Positions 17,789-25,982 of a stretch of 32,268 bases of DNA are shown in pieces (positions within the stretch are counted from its first letter, which is position 1; each line of letters opens with the position of its first letter). Made by a program: the position numbers and the translations under genes. Source of the stretch: Pseudomonas sp. UBA4617 (GTDB lineage Bacteria; Pseudomonadota; Gammaproteobacteria; Pseudomonadales; Pseudomonadaceae); contig NZ_DGIR01000013.1 of assembly GCF_002386445.1 (NCBI RefSeq), positions 1 through 32,268 of the forward strand, in the 5' to 3' direction. The notes beneath the pieces are model-generated. The model was not told the DNA's origin and ran no database searches. It was given only the letters and a program-made list of their open reading frames with translations.

Positions 17789-18619
17789 ATGAGCTATGTA
17801 ACCACGCAGGACGGCGTACAGATATTGTACAAGGACTGGGGCCCCCGCGACGCGCCGGTCATTCACTTCCATCACGGCTGGCCGCTGAGCGCCGATGACT
17901 GGGACGCGCAAATGCTGTTCTTCCTCGCTCACGGTTACCGTGTGGTCGCCCACGACCGCCGTGGCCATGGCCGTTCCAGCCAGGTCTGGGACGGCCATGA
18001 CATGGACCACTACGCCGACGACGTGGCAGCGGTGGTCACCCACCTGGGTATACAGGGTGCCGTGCATGTCGGCCATTCGACCGGTGGCGGCGAAGTGGTG
18101 CGCTACATGGCCCGCCACCCCGACGACAAGGTCGCCAAGGCCGTGCTGATCGCCGCCGTGCCACCACTGATGGTCCAGACAGCGGCCAACCCGGGCGGCT
18201 TGCCCAAGTCGGTGTTCGACGGTTTCCAGGCCGAGGTCGCCAGCAACCGTGCACAGTTCTACCGGGATGTGCCGGCTGGGCCGTTCTATGGCTACAACCG
18301 CCCCGGTGTCGAGGCCAGCGAGGGCATCATCGGCAACTGGTGGCGCCAGGGCATGATCGGCAGCGCCAAGGCCCATTACGATGGCATCGTGGCGTTTTCC
18401 CAGACCGACTTCACCGAAGACCTGAAGGGCATCACCCAGCCGGTGCTGGTGATGCATGGGGACGATGACCAGATCGTGCCGTATGAGAACGCCGGGTTGC
18501 TGTCGGCGCAGTTGCTGCCCAACGGGACGCTGAAGACCTATAAAGGCTACCCGCATGGCATGCCGACCACCCATGCCGATGTGATCAATGCGGATTTGCT
18601 GGCGTTCATCCGTAGCTGA
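17789..18619 (+). CDS. Alpha/beta hydrolase, non-heme haloperoxidase/arylesterase type
   Basis: A 276-residue alpha/beta hydrolase with the triad Ser97 (GHSTGGG nucleophile elbow), Asp226 (HGDDDQIVP) and His256 (YPHGM). The oxyanion-hole segment HHGWPLSADDWD and DRRGHGRSS match the cofactor-free chloroperoxidase / aryl esterase group, including the perhydrolase of P. fluorescens. Such enzymes hydrolyse esters and can form peracids from carboxylate and H2O2. ATG 17789 has GGAG (17777-17780) 8 bases upstream. It lies 105 bases after the oxidase gene on the same strand, with a TCGCCT/AGGCGA hairpin near 17692 between them, so co-transcription is uncertain. There is no signal peptide. The natural substrate is unknown. 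Confidence 0.9.
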   Translation: MSYVTTQDGVQILYKDWGPRDAPVIHFHHGWPLSADDWDAQMLFFLAHGYRVVAHDRRGHGRSSQVWDGHDMDHYADDVAAVVTHLGIQGAVHVGHSTGGGEVVRYMARHPDDKVAKAVLIAAVPPLMVQTAANPGGLPKSVFDGFQAEVASNRAQFYRDVPAGPFYGYNRPGVEASEGIIGNWWRQGMIGSAKAHYDGIVAFSQTDFTEDLKGITQPVLVMHGDDDQIVPYENAGLLSAQLLPNGTLKTYKGYPHGMPTTHADVINADLLAFIRS

Positions 18620-18625
18620 TGGGTT

Positions 18626-18678
18626 TTGCCAGTGCGGCCTTTTCGCGGGCATGCCTGCGAAAAGGCCGGCACTGGCAA
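18626..18678. repeat. Large REP palindrome
   Basis: A near-perfect 53-base palindrome: the left arm begins TTGCCAGTGCGGCCTTTTCG and the right arm ends with the complement CGGCACTGGCAA. The core is GCGGGCATGCCTGC. It follows the hydrolase stop by 6 bases and belongs to the GGCC-TTTTCGCGGG REP type. It probably limits read-through or protects the 3' end. Confidence 0.8.
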
Positions 18679-18757
18679 CACACCGCCCCCAGGATTACCA
18701 TGTCCCCCTTCCGGCGCGCCTGTTTGCCGCCCCCTTGCCTTCCTGCCTGCCAATCCC

Positions 18758-19537
18758 ATGCCCTTTGAACTCACCGTAGAACCGCTCACCCTGCTGATCC
18801 TGGCGCTGGTCGCCTTCGTCGCCGGTTTCATCGACGCCATCGCCGGCGGCGGCGGCCTGCTCACCACCCCCGCCCTGCTCACCGCCGGCATGCCCCCCCA
18901 CCTGGTGCTGGGTACCAACAAGCTCAGTTCCACATTCGGCTCGGCGACGGCAGGTTTCACCTACTACAAACGCAAGCTGTTCCACCCCGCGCAATGGCGC
19001 CCGGCATTGTTCGCCACCCTGACCGGGGCCCTGCTCGGTGCAGTGATCGCCCACTACATGCCAGCCGAATGGCTGAACAAGATGCTGCCGGTGATCGTCT
19101 TCGCCTGTGGCATCTACCTGCTGTTCGGCGGCACGCCCAAGGCACCGCTCGATGCCGACGCCCCGATCAGGAAGAAATGGCAGCTGCCACAAGGCTTCAC
19201 CCTGGGCTTCTACGACGGCGTCGCCGGCCCGGGTACCGGGGCGTTCTGGACTGTCAGCACCCTGCTGCTGTACCCCATCGACCTGGTGCGCGCCAGCGGT
19301 GTGGCGCGCAGCATGAACTTCGTCAGCAACATCGCGGCGCTGACGGTGTTCATCATCTCGGGGCAGGTCGACTATATCGTCGGCCTGTGCATGGGCCTGT
19401 CGGTGATGGTGGGCGCCTTCTTCGGGGCACGCACGGCGATCAGCGGCGGCAGCAAGTTCATCCGCCCTGTATTCATCACCGTGGTGCTGGCCTTGACCGT
19501 GCGCCTAGCGTGGCAGCACTGGTTCGGGCAGGCCTAG
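18758..19537 (+). CDS. TSUP (TauE/SafE) family membrane permease
   Basis: Integral inner-membrane protein of 259 residues from the sulfite exporter TauE/SafE (UPF0721) family. The N-terminal helix contains GFIDAIAGGGGLLTTPALL, the glycine-rich family motif, followed by GTNKLSST and FTYYKRK. The second repeat half carries GFYDGVAGPGTGAFW. About seven or eight hydrophobic helices are visible. Members export or import sulfur compounds or organic anions; the substrate is unknown here. ATG 18758 (MPFELTVEPLTLL) starts the first helix; no clear ribosome site precedes it. The last 33 bases overlap the end of nudC on the other strand. Confidence 0.9.
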   Translation: MPFELTVEPLTLLILALVAFVAGFIDAIAGGGGLLTTPALLTAGMPPHLVLGTNKLSSTFGSATAGFTYYKRKLFHPAQWRPALFATLTGALLGAVIAHYMPAEWLNKMLPVIVFACGIYLLFGGTPKAPLDADAPIRKKWQLPQGFTLGFYDGVAGPGTGAFWTVSTLLLYPIDLVRASGVARSMNFVSNIAALTVFIISGQVDYIVGLCMGLSVMVGAFFGARTAISGGSKFIRPVFITVVLALTVRLAWQHWFGQA

Positions 19538-20335
19538 GCGGCGCGCAACGTAGAGGTCGATGAGGTACCGGGCGATGGAGCGCCCGGCTGGCAGCGGCGG
19601 CAGGTCGTGGACGCTGAACCACCTGGCATCCTCGATCTCGTCCGGCTGCATGACGATATCGCCGCCGGCGTATTCGGCATGAAAGCCCAGCATCATCGAA
19701 TGCGGGAACGGCCAGCACTGGCTGCCCACATACTGGATGTTCTTCACCTCCACTGCCACTTCCTCGCGCACTTCGCGCACCAGGCAATCTTCGGCCGACT
19801 CACCCGGTTCGGCGAAGCCTGCCAGGGTGCTGTACACCCCGGTGACGAAGCGCGGCGAGCGGGCCAGCAGAATCTCGTCGCCACGGGTCACCAGCACGAT
19901 CATGCTCGGCGAAATGCGCGGGTAGCTGCGCAGGTCGCAGGGCTGGCAGTACATCGCCCGCTCCCAGCGGATCTGCGTCATCGCCTGGCCGCAACTGCCG
20001 CAGAAGCGGTGCTCGCGTGCCCAGGTGCCGATCTGCGCGGCGTAGCCCAGCACCTTGTAGGTGTCGAAGTCGCCTTCGAGCATGAACGCACGCAGGCCAC
20101 GCCAGACACAACCAGGCATCTCGGTGGCGCTGCGCAGCTCCAGCAGGAACACCGGCTGGCCATCGAAGTGGCCGATGCCGTGCTCGCACAGCACATCCAG
20201 GTCCTGACGCTTGAGCCAGTCGCGGGAAAACAGCGCACCGTTGGCGTCCATCAGGAACCCTTCCGGGCTGCGGGCTACGGCCAGGCCCCCGGTGATCTGC
20301 GGGTCGAGTACTGCAGTAGTCCAGCGTGCTGACAT
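19505..20335 (-). CDS. nudC: NudC, NAD(H) diphosphatase / RNA NAD-decapping hydrolase
   Basis: Nudix enzyme that splits NADH or NAD and removes NAD caps from RNA. The 276-residue protein has the four-cysteine zinc ribbon Cys112, Cys115, Cys130 and Cys133. The Nudix box GFAEPGESAEDCLVREVREE begins at 173. The NudC-specific motif follows at 205-213 as SQCWPFPHS, where the usual third residue is Pro (SQPWPFPxS). ATG 20335 has AAGGA (complement of 20345-20349) 9 bases upstream. It is 35 bases downstream of the crotonase gene on the same strand, suggesting a two-gene operon. Its 3' end overlaps the convergent permease gene by 33 bases. Confidence 0.95.
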   Translation of the reverse strand: MSARWTTAVLDPQITGGLAVARSPEGFLMDANGALFSRDWLKRQDLDVLCEHGIGHFDGQPVFLLELRSATEMPGCVWRGLRAFMLEGDFDTYKVLGYAAQIGTWAREHRFCGSCGQAMTQIRWERAMYCQPCDLRSYPRISPSMIVLVTRGDEILLARSPRFVTGVYSTLAGFAEPGESAEDCLVREVREEVAVEVKNIQYVGSQCWPFPHSMMLGFHAEYAGGDIVMQPDEIEDARWFSVHDLPPLPAGRSIARYLIDLYVARRLGLPEPVLPR

Positions 20336-20370
20336 GTTGGGGATCCTTTACTGCGCGTCCCCCGGCCCGG

Positions 20371-21183
20371 TCAGTCGGCGAACGTCGGTTTCTGTTTGCT
20401 CATGTGCGCCGCCACGGCCACGCGCAGGTCTTCGGACTGCAGCATCGCGGCGTTCCAGGTGGCGATGTATTCCAGGCCATCGTCAATGCGATGGTCACGC
20501 ATGTAGCTGAGCATCTCCTTGGTGCCGGCCACGGCAATCGGTGATTTTGCGGCAATCTCGCCGGCGAGGGCAAAGACCCCGTCCTTCAGCGCGGCCTGAT
20601 CATCATAGACGCGGTTGACCAGGCCAATGCGCAGCGCCTCTGCAGCCTCGACATTACGCCCGGTGAAGGCCAGCTCACGCATCATGCCGTCACCGATGAT
20701 ACGCGGCAAACGTTGCAGTGTGCCGACATCGGCCGCCATGCCCATGTCGATCTCCTTGATCGAGAATTGCGCATCGGCGCTACAGTAACGCATGTCACAG
20801 GCCGAGATGAGGTCGATGGCGCCGCCGATGCAATAGCCTTGCACGGCGGCCAGTACCGGCTTGCGGCACTTGTCCACGGCATTGAACGACGCCTGCAGAC
20901 GCAGGATGGTACTGCGCAGAAAGCGCGCGTTGCGGCCGACGTCCTTGCCCATCTGCCCCGCCAGCGAGGCCAGCATCGTCAGGTCGATGCCGGCGGAAAA
21001 ATGCTTGCCGGCGCCGCTGAGCACCACGACCCGCACCGCGTCGGTATCGTCGACCCATTGGAAGATATCGATGATCTCTTCCCAGAAGGCGGCGTTCATC
21101 GCATTGACCTTTTCCGGGCGGTTGATCTGGACATGGGCAATATTGTCGGTCAGTTCGACCTTGAATGCGCTGTACTCGGTCAC
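20371..21183 (-). CDS. Crotonase of the delta(3,5)-delta(2,4)-dienoyl-CoA isomerase type
   Basis: A 270-residue enoyl-CoA hydratase/isomerase superfamily protein. The oxyanion-hole segment AGKHFSAGIDL and GYCIGGAIDL are present. Asp124, Glu144 and Asp152 fall in GGAID, SIKEID and GMAADVG with spacings of 20 and 8. These are the same spacings as Asp176/Glu196/Asp204 of mammalian dienoyl-CoA isomerase (ECH1), so isomerisation of dienoyl-CoA in unsaturated fatty acid oxidation is more likely than hydration. I chose GTG 21183 because AGGAGT (complement of 21191-21196) sits 7 bases upstream and the family begins near TEYSAFKVEL. An in-frame ATG at 21213 lacks a ribosome site. nudC follows 35 bases downstream. 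Confidence 0.88.
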   Translation of the reverse strand: MTEYSAFKVELTDNIAHVQINRPEKVNAMNAAFWEEIIDIFQWVDDTDAVRVVVLSGAGKHFSAGIDLTMLASLAGQMGKDVGRNARFLRSTILRLQASFNAVDKCRKPVLAAVQGYCIGGAIDLISACDMRYCSADAQFSIKEIDMGMAADVGTLQRLPRIIGDGMMRELAFTGRNVEAAEALRIGLVNRVYDDQAALKDGVFALAGEIAAKSPIAVAGTKEMLSYMRDHRIDDGLEYIATWNAAMLQSEDLRVAVAAHMSKQKPTFAD

Positions 21184-21333
21184 GGGCGGCACTCCTGCGG
21201 GGTGAAGGTTCATGCCACGGATGGTACCCCAGCCCGATGGCCGTACTTGTGCCAAAAACGGGACTGTATGCCTTGCCTAAGCCGCGCTGATCCGGCACCG
21301 TTCGCCATCGCCGAATCATAAGGACACAAATTC

Positions 21334-22836
21334 ATGTCGCGCTCCCTGACTGGCGCCCTTGCCCACAGCTTCCTGGGCCAGTCGCCGCTTTGGTACAAGG
21401 TCGTCATCTGCCTGTTCCTGGTGCTCAACCCGCTGCTGCTGGCCACCCTTGGCCCGGTCGCCGCCGGCTGGGCGCTGGTGCTTGAGTTCATCTTCACCCT
21501 GGGCATGGCCCTGAAATGCTACCCGCTGATGCCCGGCGGCCTGCTGCTGGTCGAAGCGCTGCTGTTGCAGATGACCACCCCGCAAGCGCTGTACGAGGAG
21601 TTGCAGCACAACTTCCCGGTCATCCTGCTGCTGATGTTCATGGTCGCAGGCATCCACTTCATGAAGGAACTGCTGCTGTTCCTGTTCTCGCGCATTTTGC
21701 TCGGGGTGCGTTCGAAGGCAATCCTGGCGTTGCTGTTCTGCGTGCTGTCGGCCTTTCTCTCGGCGTTTCTCGACGCACTGACCGTGACCGCCGTGATCAT
21801 CAGCGCCGCGGTCGGCTTCTATGCGGTGTACCACCGTGTTGCCTCCGGGGCCAACCCACGCGAAGACGTTGCGCTGGACAGCGACCAGCAGGTCGCGGCA
21901 CTGCACCGTGAAGACCTCGACCAGTTCCGCGCCTTCCTGCGCAGCCTGTTGATGCATGGTGCGGTGGGAACCGCCCTGGGCGGTGTATGCACCTTGGTGG
22001 GCGAACCGCAGAACCTGCTGATAGGCCACGAGATGGGCTGGCATTTTGCCGATTTCTTCCTCAAGGTGGCGCCGGTATCGTTACCCGTACTGGCTGCCGG
22101 CCTGCTGACCTGCGTGCTGCTGGAGAAGCTGCGCCTGTTCGGTTACGGCACATTGATGCCCGAGCCGGTGCGCCAGGTGCTGGCCACCTACGCCGCCGAG
22201 GACGATGCCGCACGCACCTCCGCCCAGCGCATCGCGCTGTGGGTGCAAGGGCTTGCCGCACTGGTCCTGATCGTCTGCCTGGGGTTGCACGTTGCCGAAG
22301 TCGGCCTGATCGGCCTGATGGTGATCGTGCTGATCACGGCGTTCACCGGTATCACCGATGAACACCGCCTGGGCCGTGCCTTCCAGGACGCCATGCCGTT
22401 TACCGCGTTGCTGGTGGTGTTCTTTGCCGTGGTGGCGGTGATCCACCAGCAGCAGCTGTTCAGCCCGCTGATTACCTGGGTACTGGCCCTGCCGGCCGAA
22501 CAGCAGCCAGGCATGCTGTACCTGGCCAATGGCTTGCTTTCGGCGATCAGCGACAACGTATTCGTCGCCACCATCTACATCACCGAAGTGAAGCAGGCAT
22601 TTGTCAATGGCGGCATGAGCCGCGAGCATTTCGAGACCCTGGCGGTGGCGATCAACACCGGCACCAACCTGCCTAGCGTGGCGACCCCGAACGGGCAGGC
22701 GGCGTTCCTGTTCCTGCTGACTTCGGCGATCGCACCGCTGGTCCGGCTGTCGTATGGGCGGATGGTATGGATGGCCTTGCCCTACACCGTGGTGATGGGA
22801 GGGCTGGGGTGGTGGGCGGTGACCTACTGGCTGTGA
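21334..22836 (+). CDS. nhaB: Na+/H+ antiporter NhaB
   Basis: Inner-membrane sodium/proton antiporter for pH and Na+ homeostasis. The 500-residue length is usual for NhaB, with about twelve hydrophobic helices spread over the whole chain. Family segments include SFLGQSPLWYKVVI at the N-terminus, FLDALTVTAVIISAAVGFY, TLVGEPQNLLIG, and NTGTNLPSVATPNGQAAFLF near the C-terminus. ATG 21334 has AAGGA about 12 bases upstream. After the stop, AGCCTGC (22840-22846) pairs with GCAGGCT (22861-22867) but lacks a T run, so it is only a possible terminator. The gene stands alone, divergent from the crotonase-nudC pair. Confidence 0.96.
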   Translation: MSRSLTGALAHSFLGQSPLWYKVVICLFLVLNPLLLATLGPVAAGWALVLEFIFTLGMALKCYPLMPGGLLLVEALLLQMTTPQALYEELQHNFPVILLLMFMVAGIHFMKELLLFLFSRILLGVRSKAILALLFCVLSAFLSAFLDALTVTAVIISAAVGFYAVYHRVASGANPREDVALDSDQQVAALHREDLDQFRAFLRSLLMHGAVGTALGGVCTLVGEPQNLLIGHEMGWHFADFFLKVAPVSLPVLAAGLLTCVLLEKLRLFGYGTLMPEPVRQVLATYAAEDDAARTSAQRIALWVQGLAALVLIVCLGLHVAEVGLIGLMVIVLITAFTGITDEHRLGRAFQDAMPFTALLVVFFAVVAVIHQQQLFSPLITWVLALPAEQQPGMLYLANGLLSAISDNVFVATIYITEVKQAFVNGGMSREHFETLAVAINTGTNLPSVATPNGQAAFLFLLTSAIAPLVRLSYGRMVWMALPYTVVMGGLGWWAVTYWL

Positions 22837-23012
22837 TACAGCCTGCCCCCAGCAGCACTCGCAGGCTTCGTCAAAGGGTGTAATGATCGCCCATCAGGTG
22901 CGCGCCGGCAGCGTGCAGACTGGCTCGTTCCGAAAGGCACGATCCGGTACAACTTTTGCCGCGCGCCTGCATCGAAACACAGGTAAGCCCATTCACCGCA
23001 AGGAGGTCGATC

Positions 23013-23573
23013 ATGGCGCTACGCACCCCGCTACTGCTTTCCTGCCTTACCCTGGCCCTGCTCGGCTGCGCCGGCAACGACCACCCGGAGCCGCCACATA
23101 CACAGCAGGTCGACCTGCAACGCTACCAGGGCACCTGGTACGAACTGGCGCGCTTGCCGATGTTCTTCCAGCGCAACTGCGTGCAGTCCGAGGCGCGCTA
23201 TGGCCTGCGGGCAGACGGCCGTGTCGACGTGACCAATCGCTGTCGGGAAAAGGACGGCCAGTGGAATGAAGCCAGGGGCATCGCCGAAGCCCAGCAACCG
23301 GGCAGGACCGACAAGCTCTGGGTGCGCTTCGACAACTGGTTCAGCCGCCTGACACCCGGCCTGACCAAGGGCGAGTACTGGGTGCTGTACCACGACAAGG
23401 ATTACCGCGTGGCCCTGGTCGGGCACCCCAACCGTGAGTACCTGTGGCTGCTCTCGCGCACGCCGGCCATCCCCGACCAGACCCGCGAGCAGCTGCTGGA
23501 TATCGCCCGCGAGCAGGGCTACGACACCAGCGAACTGATCTGGCGCCAGGCGGATGCTGAAGCGCCCCAGTAA
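23013..23573 (+). CDS. blc: Lipocalin lipoprotein (Blc type)
   Basis: Outer-membrane lipocalin of 186 residues that may bind lipids or lysophospholipids. It has a lipoprotein signal peptide: Arg near the start, a hydrophobic stretch, and the lipobox LLGC with Cys19. The lipocalin first motif GTWYELARLP follows (about residue 43), and the mid-chain NRC...WNEARGIAE and YWVLYHDKDYRVALVG strands match bacterial Blc. The residue after the acylated Cys is Ala, which favours outer-membrane sorting. ATG 23013 has an excellent AAGGAGGT (23000-23007). rnz lies 50 bases downstream on the same strand and may be co-transcribed. Confidence 0.93.
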   Translation: MALRTPLLLSCLTLALLGCAGNDHPEPPHTQQVDLQRYQGTWYELARLPMFFQRNCVQSEARYGLRADGRVDVTNRCREKDGQWNEARGIAEAQQPGRTDKLWVRFDNWFSRLTPGLTKGEYWVLYHDKDYRVALVGHPNREYLWLLSRTPAIPDQTREQLLDIAREQGYDTSELIWRQADAEAPQ

Positions 23574-23623
23574 ACCACGGGGCGGTTCGGCCAGCCGGGC
23601 CCGGGCATCACCAAGGAGTTGTA

Positions 23624-24583
23624 ATGGATCTGCTGTTCCTCGGCACCTCCGCCGGGGTGCCCACCAAGGCACGCAATGTCAGCGCCACGGCCGTGATCGA
23701 AGCCACGGGCAGCCACTGGTACCTGGTCGACTGCGGCGAAGGCACTCAGCATCGGCTGCTGCATACGCCGCTTTCGATCCGCGACCTGCGGGCGATCTTC
23801 ATCACCCATGTACATGGCGACCACTGCTTCGGCCTGCCGGGCCTGCTGGCCAGCGCCGGCATGAGCGGACGCACCCAGCCACTTGACCTGGTGCTGCCGG
23901 TTGCCCTGCACGAATGGGTCCGTCAGGGGCTGGCGGCCAGCGACACCTTCCTGCCGTTCGAACTGCGCCTGCTAGCCGTGGAGGACCTGCTGGAATGGCA
24001 CAGTGAGGCGATGCAGGTCACTACGGTGCAGTTGTCGCACCGGGTCCCGAGCGTCGCTTTCGTGTTCACCGAAATCAACCCCGAACCACGCCTGGATGTC
24101 GCACGCCTGGCAGCCGAAGGCATCCCCCGCGGGCCGCTGTGGGGCGACCTGGTCAAGGGCCTGGTGGTGGAGCACGGCGGACGGACGCTGCACGGCCAGG
24201 ATTACCTGCGCCCGTCGCGTCCGCCCCGGCGCGTGATTGTGTGCGGCGACAACGACAACCCAGAACTGTTGGCCGACGCCGCCAAGGGCGCGGACGTGCT
24301 GGTCCACGAAGCCACGTTCACCCAGCCAGTGGTCGAACGCACCGGGGTCACCTTCGGCCATAGCACCGCAGCGGCGGTGGCGCGCTTTGCCGAAGCGGCA
24401 GGCGTGCGCAACCTGGTGCTCACGCACTTCAGCGCCCGCTACCAGCCGGACCCACGGCGCAGCCCGAGCATAGTCGACATACGTGACGAAGCCGCTGCCC
24501 ATTACAACGGGCACCTGACCCTGGCGCAGGACCTGCAGCGCTACCACATCGGGCGCGATGGCAGTCTTCAACCAGGCGGATGA
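23624..24583 (+). CDS. rnz: Ribonuclease Z / MBL-fold tRNA 3' processing-type nuclease
   Basis: Zinc-dependent metallo-beta-lactamase-fold endonuclease of 319 residues. The start MDLLFLGTSAGVPTKARN, the metal motif HVHGDH (62-67), and the downstream LSHRVPS, GDN and FGHST(A) motifs match RNase Z. RNase Z cuts tRNA precursors 3' of the discriminator base. In bacteria whose tRNA genes encode CCA it can be dispensable and act as a general RNA phosphodiesterase. ATG 23624 has AAGGAG upstream. The gene converges on hyuC with a 39-base gap holding a GGCGGC/GCCGCC hairpin but no T tract. Confidence 0.93.
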   Translation: MDLLFLGTSAGVPTKARNVSATAVIEATGSHWYLVDCGEGTQHRLLHTPLSIRDLRAIFITHVHGDHCFGLPGLLASAGMSGRTQPLDLVLPVALHEWVRQGLAASDTFLPFELRLLAVEDLLEWHSEAMQVTTVQLSHRVPSVAFVFTEINPEPRLDVARLAAEGIPRGPLWGDLVKGLVVEHGGRTLHGQDYLRPSRPPRRVIVCGDNDNPELLADAAKGADVLVHEATFTQPVVERTGVTFGHSTAAAVARFAEAAGVRNLVLTHFSARYQPDPRRSPSIVDIRDEAAAHYNGHLTLAQDLQRYHIGRDGSLQPGG

Positions 24584-24622
24584 CTGCACCGGCGACGAGC
24601 CCCTGCTGCTGAGGCGGCGTTG

Positions 24623-25906
24623 CTAAGCCGCCAGGCGCCCGCTGGCAATCGCCTCAGACGCCGCCAGCATCGCCCGCAGCAGCACCGCGCAGCCCGCCGC
24701 CAGGTCCTCTGGCGTGGCATTCTCGATTTCGTTATGGCTGATGCCGTTTTCGCAGGGCACGAAAATCATCCCCGCCGGCCCCATTTCGGCAAGGAAGATC
24801 GCGTCGTGCCCTGCCCCACTGACGATGTCCATATGTGGCAAGCCCAGCGCCTTGGCCGACTCGCGCACGGCATCGACACAGCCTTTGTCGAAGTACAACG
24901 CCGGGAAGTCAGCCGTCGGCACCAGCGTGTGGCTCAAGCCGTGCTTGGCACAGGTCGCCTCGATCACCGCCCGCACTTCACTGATCATCGCATCCAGTTG
25001 CTCGCCTTCCAGGTGGCGGAAGTCCAGGGTCATGCGCACTTCGCCGGGGATCACGTTGCGCGAGCCGGGGTAGGCCTGCAGGCAACCCACCGTGCCACAT
25101 GCATGCGGCTGGTGGCCGAGGGCCGTGCGGTTGACCGCTTCGACCACGGCGGCGGCGCCGACCAGGGCGTCCTTGCGCAGGTGCATGGGTGTCGGCCCGG
25201 CATGGGCTTCGACGCCGCGCAGGGTCAGGTCGAACCATTTCTGGCCCAACGCGCCCAGCACCACGCCGATGGTCCTGGCCTGGTCCTCCAGGATCGGCCC
25301 CTGCTCGATATGCGCTTCGAAATAGGCCCCCACCGGGTGGCCCAGCACCGCACGCGGGCCGGCATAGCCGATGGCGTTCAACGCCTCGCCGACACTGACC
25401 CCCTGGGCATCACGCTTGGCCAGGGTTTCCTCCAGAGTGAACTTGCCGGCAAATACGCCTGAACCCATCATGCACGGGGCAAAGCGCGAGCCCTCCTCGT
25501 TGGTCCATACCACCACCTCCAACGGCGCTTCGGTTTCCACACCCAGGTCGTTGAGGGTACGGATCACCTCCAGCCCTGCCATGACCCCGAAGCAGCCATC
25601 GAACTTGCCACCGGTGGGCTGGGTATCGATATGGCTGCCGGTCATCACCGGCGGCAGCTTGGGGTTACGCCCTGGGCGACGGGCGAAGATATTCCCGACA
25701 GCGTCGATGCTCACCGTGCAGCCGGCGGCTTCGCACCACTGCACGAACAGGTCACGGGCCTGGCGGTCGAGGTCGGTCAGGGCCAGGCGGCAGACACCGC
25801 CCTTGGCAGTGGCACCGAGGCGCGCCAGGTCCATGAGCGATTGCCACAGGCGGGCGCTGTCGACATGCCGGGCGGTGGTGTTGAGGATCTCTTGGACTGG
25901 GGTCAC
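24623..25906 (-). CDS. hyuC: N-carbamoyl-beta-alanine amidohydrolase (M20 family, beta-ureidopropionase)
   Basis: Hydrolyses N-carbamoyl-beta-alanine to beta-alanine, CO2 and ammonia, the last step of reductive pyrimidine breakdown. The 427-residue protein is of the M20 HyuC/AtzC-type amidase family. It has metal ligands His92 (TGSHIDTQPTGG), Asp103 (KFDG) and Glu138 (TNEEGSRF), the EAHIEQGP motif, and a C-terminal GAGHDA. I chose GTG 25906 because AAGGAGAA (complement of 25911-25918) lies just upstream. The 59-residue in-frame extension to 26083 overlaps the transporter gene and a REP and is not family-like. It lies downstream of the NCS1 transporter gene, divergent from the other pathway genes. 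An L-carbamoyl amino acid substrate cannot be excluded from sequence alone. Confidence 0.92.
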   Translation of the reverse strand: MTPVQEILNTTARHVDSARLWQSLMDLARLGATAKGGVCRLALTDLDRQARDLFVQWCEAAGCTVSIDAVGNIFARRPGRNPKLPPVMTGSHIDTQPTGGKFDGCFGVMAGLEVIRTLNDLGVETEAPLEVVVWTNEEGSRFAPCMMGSGVFAGKFTLEETLAKRDAQGVSVGEALNAIGYAGPRAVLGHPVGAYFEAHIEQGPILEDQARTIGVVLGALGQKWFDLTLRGVEAHAGPTPMHLRKDALVGAAAVVEAVNRTALGHQPHACGTVGCLQAYPGSRNVIPGEVRMTLDFRHLEGEQLDAMISEVRAVIEATCAKHGLSHTLVPTADFPALYFDKGCVDAVRESAKALGLPHMDIVSGAGHDAIFLAEMGPAGMIFVPCENGISHNEIENATPEDLAAGCAVLLRAMLAASEAIASGRLAA

Positions 25907-25935
25907 GGGTTTCTCCTTCAGGCTTTGTTGTTGTC

Positions 25936-25974
25936 TGTGCCGGCCTCTTCGCGGACATGCCCGCGAAGCAGCAC
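25936..25974. repeat. REP element inside the transporter-hyuC unit
   Basis: CTTCGCGG (25947-25954) pairs with CCGCGAAG (25961-25968) around ACATGC, preceded by GCCGGCCT. It sits in the 76-base gap between the NCS1 transporter gene and hyuC, so transcription of hyuC from upstream must pass through it. Confidence 0.8.
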
Positions 25975-25982
25975 ACGCGGTC

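Noticed and set aside
24613..24632. GGCGGC/GCCGCC hairpin between rnz and hyuC as a terminator
   Set aside because: The stem is only 6 bp, there is no T tract on either strand, and it overlaps the hyuC stop codon.
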